Shown piece after piece: positions 56,571 through 64,000 of a stretch of DNA of 64,000 nucleotides (the first letter of the stretch is position 1; each line of letters begins with the position of its first letter). Source of the DNA: Ophiobolus disseminans (Eukaryota; Ascomycota; Dothideomycetes; Pleosporales; Phaeosphaeriaceae); contig MU006238.1 in NCBI GenBank assembly GCA_010093685.1, positions 314,129 through 378,128 on the forward strand, read 5' to 3'. A model generated the notes under the pieces. It was not told the DNA's origin and searched no databases. It was given only the letters and a program-made list of their open reading frames with translations. The translations under genes were made by a program, and so were the position numbers.

Positions 56571-59500
56571 GTTGCTGTGCAGGTGTTGGAGGGCGAGGTG
56601 GCCGGGACACGATCAGGACGAGCAGCCCGCAATTGGACGGCCGTGGCTGCAGGAGGAGTGCAACTGCCCAAATACGAGGGCAATGCTGAGCGGTGGGCTT
56701 GGTGTGCGAACGGCGTCGGCGGTGGCAGTGGGCAGGTGTTGTAAAACTAATCTTCGCGGCGCCCAGCTGTGCAACCTCAGGCCTCTATGGCGGCGACTCC
56801 AACGGCAAAAGTCAGGAACAGAAAGCCTGGGACTAGCGGCAGAGTGTGGCCCAAAAGAGGTCGCCTGCTGCTGCGCAGTGAGAAAGCTCCGAGTGTCGAG
56901 CTCCCACAACCGTCCCCTCAGGCTCGTAGTGCGGCAGACCAATAATGATAGCGGCAGGGGGTTTGCCCAGGGTCTGGTGCCCTTCACAGCGGGAGAGCAC
57001 TGACGGAAAGGACAGCTTCAAGCGAGCGGGCGTCAGAACGTCTGGACAGTGCCTTGTGGGGGGATTGGCATCACGCATCACGCATCAGCATCGAGCATCT
57101 TCAAGCATTGCTTCTGCGCTGACTCTCAAGCTCAGCATCACGGCCTCTTGCGATGGCGTCTTCACCGCTGAGCATCGCACATAAGTCAGCCGCGAGGCCA
57201 CCATGCGTCTGACGCCTTCTGAAACGCTATGATCGGGACCCTGACGGCCCATCGACTCCACTGCGCCAGTCCGGAAGCGGACAAGCCCTGCCAAGCCGCC
57301 CTCCACACTTCGACGATCGCGGCGGCTGTCCACCTTGGCTATATCAACATGTTATTGTGTCACACCCACCACCGTCGCCTAGGTCTACTTCAGCTGCCGT
57401 GCCCATGTCTATGGCGAAGAAGTTCAGCGCTGGTGCACACCGTGTCGTATCACGTTGCTGACCACCATGTCTCGCCTCAGCATGCCCGCCAACTGGCCAT
57501 TGGCGAGCCAGAGCGCAGGAAGCGCGGCAACGTGAAGATGCCGTGTCCAAAAGAGGCCTTACCCCTCGAACGCCTCGCAGAAATAGATGCATGTCATCGC
57601 GAACCATAGCCCAGAATGGACCTCCTATGCGACCATCAGGAGCCGCCTCATCAGCACGCCCTCCGGAGATTTGGTCATGCTACATATAGAACGATGCAGG
57701 TACGCGGCCACCTGGTCGACAAGGTAATGACAGGTGGTTGCAGTGCGATGCTTCATCTACGCCGTGCAGAGGAGTGATTGGGAATCTGTTAAAAGATTCG
57801 TTTCGATGCTAAAATTTGCAGAGCGACACGTGTCCGCCTACAACTAAAGGTGTTCTCTAAATGGGAGACTCAGGCTCATCGTCGCACAGCCCCGTTTCTA
57901 TCCGTGTTTGAAGGCTCACAGCACCATCAGCAGCCTTCGAGTAAAACACAAGCTTGTCCACCGTTACACACGAGCAGCCCTTCCGACCATCGCAATATGC
58001 ACGCGATGTTGTACCGCTCGTGTCCGCTTCGTGTGTCCATATGAACGAATCTCATGCAATCAATTCATATCAACAACCACCAAGCCACAATCCTGAGACG
58101 AGCGGGAATAGTCAAGGGTCACGGACCTGTTTCATCATGCCGAACGTGCCTTATGAGCCGCGTTGTCGGGTTGCACCCGTTCGGGCACGAACACAAGCCA
58201 AACACCAACGTCGACCCTTGGGTGCTGGCACGCAATAAAACGGCGAGGCCTCACCAGGTACTGCGCACTTTGTAACACCCATCAGCTGCCAGCCACCACT
58301 ACATGTTTCAACATGGACTTCAAACCGCCCGCTTGGGTTGGGATGATATCTGACCAAAGACTCCACCTACCATCACCTCCGAACAACCCTCACAACTTGC
58401 AATCGCATTGACACGGTGTTGCGATTATCCCAGCATTTCCGCTGCACACACGAGGTTCGCATCGCGGATCGTTTGAGGAAGTTTCTCCGCGTTTGATCGG
58501 CGCTCTGAGTCGTACTGATATCCGCCCCATGTTCCATCGCTCGTCGCTGAGTCAGAAGAAGGAGATCGCACGATAACCTTTCGGCAACATCTTAGTTACC
58601 GCAAACGTTATCGTGCTGAGTCAAGAGCATATAACTGACACTTGTATAGTGGTCGTGCGTGATGCGTAGGCAGATTGTCTTGATCGACATCTCAGGTATG
58701 ACGCCGTTACCAAAACATAAACACCACGACCGACAGCGATGCAAATCTGTTCTAGGCTGCGTTAGATGTACCACGAGATGGAGACGGATTATCGTGCGGA
58801 CGGCTGGCTGTAAGTGCACCTGTAATGGGCTCTATCAGTCTTTTGTTTCCCTGCGCGACGATGACCACAACAAGAACACTGCTAGGTTTACCAGCATACC
58901 TTCCACTTATCGCACACTACTCAACACAGCAGCCCTATTCAGCCTTTGCCGATAAGGATACCCTTCCATTATCTGCTATGTCGACGTCTCTCATCTTTCA
59001 TTTGTTGGTCGTTTCGCTTTCCAAGATCTATGAAGATTTCTCCCAAGACAAAATCTTTTCCTTGCGTGATATGCGGTTCTTTTCTCTGCGGCCTCCTTAC
59101 TTGGAATTAATGCAATGGCTCTGGCCTTGGTAGCTTTGTAGACTCAAACCCATGCGGGCATCTGTATATTCCAGCACAATGGTTGAGGCACTGAGTGAAA
59201 CTGGCGAAACAACTTCCACCTTAACACTTTACAACCTCTCGTCGTCTCTCCCCGTCTTCCCAGTCCTTAGTAACGACCCAGCATCCGCAGTCGTACAATT
59301 ACTAAACAAAGTTCCCCCCTCCTGCTATCCCCGCAACCGGCGTCGCCCTCCGCACTAGCGTCCGCGGAACTCAAACTGTTGCTTTTGATTGCACAACCTC
59401 TCAAGCATACTTATCTCCCTTGAGCAATTACTAAGGCGGCAAGACCACCGGTTGTTAAATACAGTGGGGTGCGTGCATGCTAGGTACAGCTACCCCGCCC

Positions 59501-59640
59501 CAACGGCTAGAGAAGGAAGGACGCACATCGAGCGTGGGGTATTTAAACAGCACTTTCTCTTCGAATGCTACTTTCTTCACCGTTTCTTAAATAAAGTTGG
59601 AATCGAACGTCGAGCCGTAACATTGCACCCGTCTAAGGTT
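56571..59640. other. Long gene-free stretch
   Basis: About 3 kb between divergent RhoGAP and THI4. Open frames exist on both strands (57085-57609 region, 57850-58411) but none shows a motif or splice structure. GC content is lower after about 57800. It could hold a non-coding transcript or a fast-evolving gene that I cannot recognise. Confidence 0.4.
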
Positions 59641-59651
59641 GGTGAGAAGAC

Positions 59652-59852
59652 ATGCTAATGCGAGATAGATACTCAACAAGTATGGCAACCCCGATGCAAG
59701 ACGCGTTCTGCTCGCGGGTGTTGTCCTGTCGTCAAGGTATATTAGCTAAGTATACGCATGAACCGGTGTTCGTTTCCCGCAGCCATCCACTCCCATCACT
59801 TGTTGTGAGAGTCGGTGCCTGCGGGACTCGATCTGAGAATATACGGTCATAA
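59652..59852 (+). other. Upstream ORF in THI4 leader (66 codons)
   Basis: The frame starts ATGCTAATG and runs into the riboswitch core. A splice donor (AAG then GTATATT at 59737) lies inside it, with acceptor-like sites at about 59782 and 59951. In known fungal THI genes, TPP binding changes splicing so that decoy uORFs stay in the mRNA; the same logic could apply here. Confidence 0.45.
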
Positions 59853-59880
59853 CTTGATCTGGATAATACCAGCGCAAGGA
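59799..59880 (+). promoter_or_regulatory. TPP riboswitch (thiamine pyrophosphate aptamer)
   Basis: The conserved TPP aptamer elements occur in order: CGGTGCC, then CTGAGAATATAC (59833-59844), then ACTTGATCTGGATAATACC and AGCGCAAGG. CTGAGA and the CTGGATAATACCAGCG hairpin are the diagnostic pyrimidine- and pyrophosphate-sensing parts. CTTG (59799-59802) and CAAG (59875-59878) can close a base stem. It lies 90 nt before the THI4 ATG, where fungal TPP riboswitches sit inside a leader intron and repress the gene when TPP is high. Confidence 0.93.
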
Positions 59881-59969
59881 CATGCTTTTGCTCCCCGTGC
59901 ATTGCTGTGGGCACACTTAACTGGTTCTAGATATCACGACTCCTTGAACAGTTCGAATAAAGATTCAAT

Positions 59970-61010
59970 ATGTCTCCACCATCAGCAACTTTCGACCTCC
60001 CCGCTTCCACCAACCCTACCAATGTCCTCAAAGCCAACCTCAGCGTCAAACCCACCGGCATAGCCACTTCCCTCTCAGCCATCTCCTCCAACTGGCCCGC
60101 CTTCACCTTCGCGCCCATCCGCGAATCCCAAGTCTCGCGCGCCATGACGTCCCGCTACTTCGCCGACCTCGACTCGTACGCCGAATCCGACGTCGTAATC
60201 ATCGGTGCCGGGTCCTGCGGCCTGAGCGCCGCATACACGCTCGCGACCGCGCGTCCAGACCTGAAAATCGCTTTACTCGAAGCAGGCGTTGCGCCCGGCG
60301 GGGGCGCGTGGCTGGGCGGGCAGTTATTCAGCGCGATGGTGATGCGCAAGCCGGCGCAACTGTTTTTGAATGAGATAGGCGTGGCGTATGAAGATGAAGG
60401 GGATTTCGTGGTGGTGAAGCATGCAGCATTGTTTACGGCTACGCTGTTGAGTAAAGTGCTTGCGTGCGAGAATGTAAAGTTGTTTAATGCGACTACGGTT
60501 GAGGATTTGATTACGCGAGCAGAGGGGGAGGAGGGGCGGGTGCGGATTGCGGGTGTGGTTACGAATTGGACGTTGGTGGCCATGCATCATGGTGGTATGT
60601 TTTGTCGCTTTACCATCCCCTTTCTTGTCGGGAGAGACGGGTGTCGAGCGATGGATACTGACGTTCTGATAGATCAGTCCTGCATGGACCCCAACACCAT
60701 CAACGCGCCCATCGTCATCTCCACAACCGGACACGACGGGCCCTTTGGCGCTTTCAGCGTAAAGCGCCTCGTCGCTATGCAGCAGCTTCCGCAGTTGGGC
60801 GGCATGCGCGGCTTGGACATGGGCACGGCTGAAGACGCCATTGTGAAGGGAACGCGCGAAATCGTGCCCGGGTTGATTGTGGGCGGCATGGAATTGAGCG
60901 AGGTCGATGGCGCGAACCGTATGGGTCCGACGTTTGGCGCTATGGTGTTGAGCGGCGTTAAGGCCGCCGAGGAGGCGGTGAAGTTGGTGGAGAAGGCGGA
61001 GAGGAAGTGA
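59970..61010 (+). CDS. THI4: Thiamine thiazole synthase (THI4)
   Basis: Makes the thiazole half of thiamine from NAD and glycine; the fungal enzyme is a single-turnover 'suicide' protein that donates sulfur from its own Cys. Exons 59970-60594 and 60673-61010 (963 nt, 320 aa). The FAD/NAD fold is DVVIIGAGSCGLSAAY, then ALLEAGVAPGGGAWLGGQLF. The sulfur-donor Cys is in QSCMDPNTINAPI (about residue 212), directly after the splice. ISTTGHDGPFGAF and the C-terminal VDGANRMGPTFGAMVLSG are canonical. The 78-nt intron is in frame without a stop, so retention would give a 26-residue insert beside the active Cys. Confidence 0.96.
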   Translation: MSPPSATFDLPASTNPTNVLKANLSVKPTGIATSLSAISSNWPAFTFAPIRESQVSRAMTSRYFADLDSYAESDVVIIGAGSCGLSAAYTLATARPDLKIALLEAGVAPGGGAWLGGQLFSAMVMRKPAQLFLNEIGVAYEDEGDFVVVKHAALFTATLLSKVLACENVKLFNATTVEDLITRAEGEEGRVRIAGVVTNWTLVAMHHGGMFCRFTIPFLVGRDGCRAMDTDVLIDQSCMDPNTINAPIVISTTGHDGPFGAFSVKRLVAMQQLPQLGGMRGLDMGTAEDAIVKGTREIVPGLIVGGMELSEVDGANRMGPTFGAMVLSGVKAAEEAVKLVEKAERK

Positions 61011-61139
61011 GGCGGTAAGTATACTTCCATGTGGAGTTGAGTTGGAAGGAGAGGGATGGGAGTAGGTTGGTAGTATAAGTCACTCGTTTGCACACACATC
61101 AAAGTCGATTCCGACCCCGTCGTGCTTACGCCGTCACCA

Positions 61140-62414
61140 CTAGCGATTCGAAGTAGGCGCTTCATACACTCTTCCCTCACTCCATCGCAACGGCACAGGA
61201 CGATCAGCAAGTTCTGCCGCCGCACTTTGTTCTGGGTATCGAGCAGCATGCGCATCTCTATCCCCCGCCATGACGCCTTCAGGTGCTGATGCATACAAGT
61301 CGGAATGAGCGCCAGGGGCGGACTGATAGTACGTCTCGGCTACCGGAGCCTTGTAACCGTATGGCTGTGAAGGAGGTGTAGCGTATGAAGGCGGAGCAGC
61401 CGTCCTGGCTAGGCGTTTGTGCCGTCGATAACACAAACAAGCCAGTAGACCGGCGATGGCTAGCAGGGCAAGTGGGCCGATGACCGCGCCTGCGATCCAG
61501 ACTCTAGATGGCGAAGACGCGCTCGCTAAGGGTATCTGCAAAGCTGGAGTTGTAGTGACGGACCCTGAAGAAGCTGATGATGAGATAGTGAGAAGCGTCA
61601 CAGTCGAAGACGACGGCCCAGTACCAAGCGGCGACAACGTGTTTTGCGCAGTAGCTCTCGCGCTGGAAGTTACCGCATTGCCTCTAACAAGAAACGCCGA
61701 GTCGACACGAAAGGCTTGCGTGACAAGATTGTTTCTGCCAACCGCAGACTTCAAGTAACAATTGTGATACCCATGGGCCATCGAAGCCTCATAGCTAACG
61801 CCCGCACACGAAATTCCTCTCGCAGCGCACAAATCCACGCACGACGCCAGGCTATTCGCATTATACTTCACATCGTCGTTGTACGGGTAATCTTGGCCGC
61901 AGTACTTCTGAAACCCCTTCTGTGCCTGCACGTCTTCAGAAATGTCGTCGCAGTCCAACTGGTTGTTCGTCGGCCATATAGCCACCGCACTGTCTATCAC
62001 AAAAGCCTGCTGGAGCGACGGCGGAGCGCTACTTTTCAGATAGCAATTTTTGGCGCCATGCGCGGCAGACGCCTCGTAGACTACTGCTTCGCAGCGGTGG
62101 CCGGAGGTTGCGACTAAGTCGGACCTTGCGCATAAGTTGACGCAGTCGAGCAGGCTGGACGCGATTACACGGTCGCTGTCGGAGTAAGGTCGATCGAGAC
62201 CGCAAGACACGGAGAACTTTTGAGTTGATCCGATATTGGGAGGTGAGTTGGAGGGGCATGGTGAGCGGTCGCCGTCGCGCTTTTGTAGCTGTGATGAGTA
62301 TCCCATGGTTTGGCGTCCAGAGTTTTCCAGGGAGTTGAGAGCAAAGTGAGATTTGAAAAAGTCGTTGTGAGGCTCTAGGGAATCAGCAGACCGGAAAGTG
62401 GGATCTAGAATCAT
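61140..62414 (-). CDS. Single-pass membrane protein with two PAN/apple-like repeats
   Basis: Intronless, 424 aa; a second start at 62307 (MGYSSQLQKRDGD) is possible. Two similar Cys-rich units of about 80 residues: CGLDRPYSDSDRVIASSLLD..CYLKS and CGQDYPYNDDVKYNANSLAS..CYLKS. Each has the C-x-D-xPY, C(V)xLC and AHGxxNCYLK pattern of fungal apple/PAN-like modules that bind proteins or sugars. A Ser/Thr-rich stalk follows, then one transmembrane helix (VWIAGAVIGPLALLAIAGLL) with basic residues after it, and a Pro/Tyr-rich cytoplasmic tail. No N-terminal signal peptide is visible, so the helix may act as signal-anchor with N-terminus outside. Confidence 0.8.
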   Translation of the reverse strand: MILDPTFRSADSLEPHNDFFKSHFALNSLENSGRQTMGYSSQLQKRDGDRSPCPSNSPPNIGSTQKFSVSCGLDRPYSDSDRVIASSLLDCVNLCARSDLVATSGHRCEAVVYEASAAHGAKNCYLKSSAPPSLQQAFVIDSAVAIWPTNNQLDCDDISEDVQAQKGFQKYCGQDYPYNDDVKYNANSLASCVDLCAARGISCAGVSYEASMAHGYHNCYLKSAVGRNNLVTQAFRVDSAFLVRGNAVTSSARATAQNTLSPLGTGPSSSTVTLLTISSSASSGSVTTTPALQIPLASASSPSRVWIAGAVIGPLALLAIAGLLACLCYRRHKRLARTAAPPSYATPPSQPYGYKAPVAETYYQSAPGAHSDLYASAPEGVMAGDRDAHAARYPEQSAAAELADRPVPLRWSEGRVYEAPTSNR

Positions 62415-63287
62415 CTTCAGGTATGGAGGCTGTATGAACTAGGCTGTTTTTTTTTGTGTTGCATGATAGCCTTATCTACGCGTCCCTTGATTGGCATGAC
62501 ATGTGCGTATATGGAGCCTCGAGTGGTAGTGGGATTCGCTCATGTATTGTCTAGCCAATCGCGAGATTGTGGTGCGTATAGAGTTCTCCATACATAGGCG
62601 AGGGAGGGGGATGATGGTGGCTTGCGGGCCGTCCAGTTGGGGGCAGAAATTCGTAATCGTTCAACATCTTCATCGCCAGTAAAACACATGTTGAACAGCT
62701 TCAAAAAGAATGTTCAAGCTCAGTATTGGTACCAACTAGTCGTATATCCTGAGAACTACGACGCGTTGTATGTTAGATTGAGGATTGTCTCATAAAGTGT
62801 GGGTTACTGTCAGGCTATATAGCAACGCACAAGGCTGTGAATCGGCTGCTTTGGACAGGATCGTGAGATTGTGTGGTGCCTACGAGTTTGGTCCACATGG
62901 TGAGGAGGCAAGAGCGGTATGCAATGCGAATCAAGCCAGATCATGGTTGTTCGATAGCCAGATCCCGAAGGTAAACGTTAGAAGGACATGTTGGCTGGAC
63001 TAGGCGCAAGTAGGTAAACTGGCGATGTGGGCAGCGTATGTAGATTGTGATTCATCATCAAGCTTGATTCTTTCAGAGGGAATGACGTACGCACCTGTGG
63101 TGGTTGCGTTTTCAGCAGATTGACAATGCATTCAAGTTGCCAATCAGTCTGAATCGTCGAACAGCCGGCCATAAGGGACGGAAGAAGCTGGTGGTCCGGC
63201 CTGAGGGACACCGTCCGAGCATGCTCTACCTTTCTTTACATTATCGATGATCTGGGCGAAAACACGTTCGTATTCTCCGATCCTTTG
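62415..63287. other. Intergenic
   Basis: No convincing gene; small frames at 62785-63003 (plus) and 62978-63211 (minus) have no motif. A T9 tract lies at about 62445-62455 in the promoter of the PAN-like gene. Confidence 0.4.
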
Positions 63288-64000
63288 TCATCTAGTCTTC
63301 CATTTGTCTTTAAAGATAGGCTCGTGAAATCCTATACCGTACATGCGAGGAAAGAGCTGGTCGACTTCCGCTGGGCTTGGCTTAGGAGGCTTCATCATGT
63401 CCCTGGACATCCATTCACCCTGTCGCAGAGTACGAGGCTCCATGTTGTGGTTTTGTAGCCAATGGTCCCTGTGTAGAGAGTCCTCATTTCGGAGTACGAT
63501 ACTGAGTACAGGCAGCCCTCGAGCGTTCCAGATATCATGTTTCCAGTTCATAGACTCAGAGTTTGACAGGAGATGTAGTCTGGCCTCATGGTCCCAATAA
63601 TCGACAGTAAAATCTGCATTGTCTTCAAGGAGCCGCAGAATCTCGTTGTTGGTCACCCCGGACGACAAGTTATACGATGCCAGCTCAAGGAAGTGTCCAT
63701 AATACCAGCCCTCGACACCCCCACTCCAGACACCAATGCTTATCTGTTTACAAGGCGGATTTGTAAAGAACATAGGGCCTGTCAGTGCCTTCAGGGCAGT
63801 CAGGGTTGGGAGCTTGTTACAGTCGTACACTCGAGCGATGCCTGGTTCCCGGCGCCTGACAACGTCGATTCTTCCTTTCACTACCGAGATCCGGTCTTCG
63901 TCAGCAAAAAGCCCGGTCAAATACGGATTGAGATCGAATTGCGTGAAGTCTAGCCAGGTGGGTGCGTGCGTTACTGGTTGGTTGGGTGGTCCTGGTTGTC
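63288..64000 (-). CDS. Hypothetical protein, 5' end beyond the window
   Basis: The open frame continues past the window edge on its N-terminal side: residues ..THAPTWLDFTQFDLNP precede YLTGLFADEDRISVVKGR. At least 237 codons. I do not recognise the family. There are no membrane segments and no Cys pattern; the product is rich in Trp and Asp with a C-terminus PIFKDKWKTR. A possible splice acceptor (CTAG at about 63950) means the true exon edge could be inside the window. Fungal-restricted protein of unknown role. Confidence 0.6.
   Translation of the reverse strand, partial: QPGPPNQPVTHAPTWLDFTQFDLNPYLTGLFADEDRISVVKGRIDVVRRREPGIARVYDCNKLPTLTALKALTGPMFFTNPPCKQISIGVWSGGVEGWYYGHFLELASYNLSSGVTNNEILRLLEDNADFTVDYWDHEARLHLLSNSESMNWKHDIWNARGLPVLSIVLRNEDSLHRDHWLQNHNMEPRTLRQGEWMSRDMMKPPKPSPAEVDQLFPRMYGIGFHEPIFKDKWKTR

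Noticed and set aside
59815..60063. Separate plus-strand gene overlapping the THI4 start
   Set aside because: Frame runs through the riboswitch and the THI4 coding start; no motif.
1..64000. CRISPR array, prophage, bacterial operon or Shine-Dalgarno signals
   Set aside because: Spliced genes and eukaryotic families throughout; no regularly spaced repeats seen.

Overview
The window comes from a filamentous ascomycete nuclear genome, most likely a Dothideomycete (Pezizomycotina). The evidence is the short introns of 44 to 100 nt with GT..AG ends and CTAAC/CTGAC-like branch points, plus typical fungal genes: two HET-domain proteins, a TOK-type potassium channel, an AKL-terminated carnitine acetyltransferase and a THI4 with a TPP riboswitch. 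Genes lie on both strands with no operons. Most gene models here were assembled from several frames by finding splice sites, and almost all joined models were checked to be a whole number of codons. LAYOUT. 0.6-2.4 kb: two minus-strand hypothetical genes. 3.1-4.4 kb: mitochondrial malate dehydrogenase (six exons). 4.8-6.8 kb: carnitine O-acetyltransferase (minus). 6.8-10.3 kb: gene-poor, with a 222-bp TA-flanked MITE. 10.3-11.6 kb: F-box-like protein. 12.2-18.7 kb: a HET protein and a convergent pair of AIG1-like GTPase genes, the second with a C-terminal repeat domain. 19.0-21.4 kb: TOK-type K+ channel. 21.9-23.0 kb: ETF alpha. 23.6-25.9 kb: SWI3/RSC8-type chromatin remodelling subunit. 26.3 kb: an odd tRNA-like Pol III unit. 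26.8-30.1 kb: AAA ATPase. 31.5-36.0 kb: STAND-like protein and a second HET protein. 36.9-43.3 kb: quinone oxidoreductase, cytochrome P450, and a broken FAD-linked oxidase. 43.8-49.0 kb: six tandem copies of a small secreted cysteine-rich protein family. 49.4-50.5 kb: MIA40. 51.2-51.9 kb: OM14-like outer-membrane protein with an apparent 2-nt exon. 52.7-56.6 kb: LIM-RhoGAP. 56.6-59.6 kb: no convincing gene. 59.6-61.0 kb: riboswitch-controlled THI4. 61.1-62.4 kb: membrane protein with two PAN/apple-like repeats. 63.3 kb to the end: partial hypothetical gene. HOW THEY FIT. Housekeeping genes for mitochondria, peroxisomes, chromatin and Rho signalling are interleaved with two accessory zones. One (12-36 kb) is rich in allorecognition or innate-immunity-like proteins (HET, AIG1-like GTPase, STAND-like, AAA). 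The other (37-49 kb) holds a decayed metabolic gene group followed by the secreted protein array. That array is the strongest candidate for an undescribed system: all six copies share orientation and Cys-motif order, five keep the same phase-1 final intron, and at least three copies are visibly diverging or decaying. I recognise no named domain in it.
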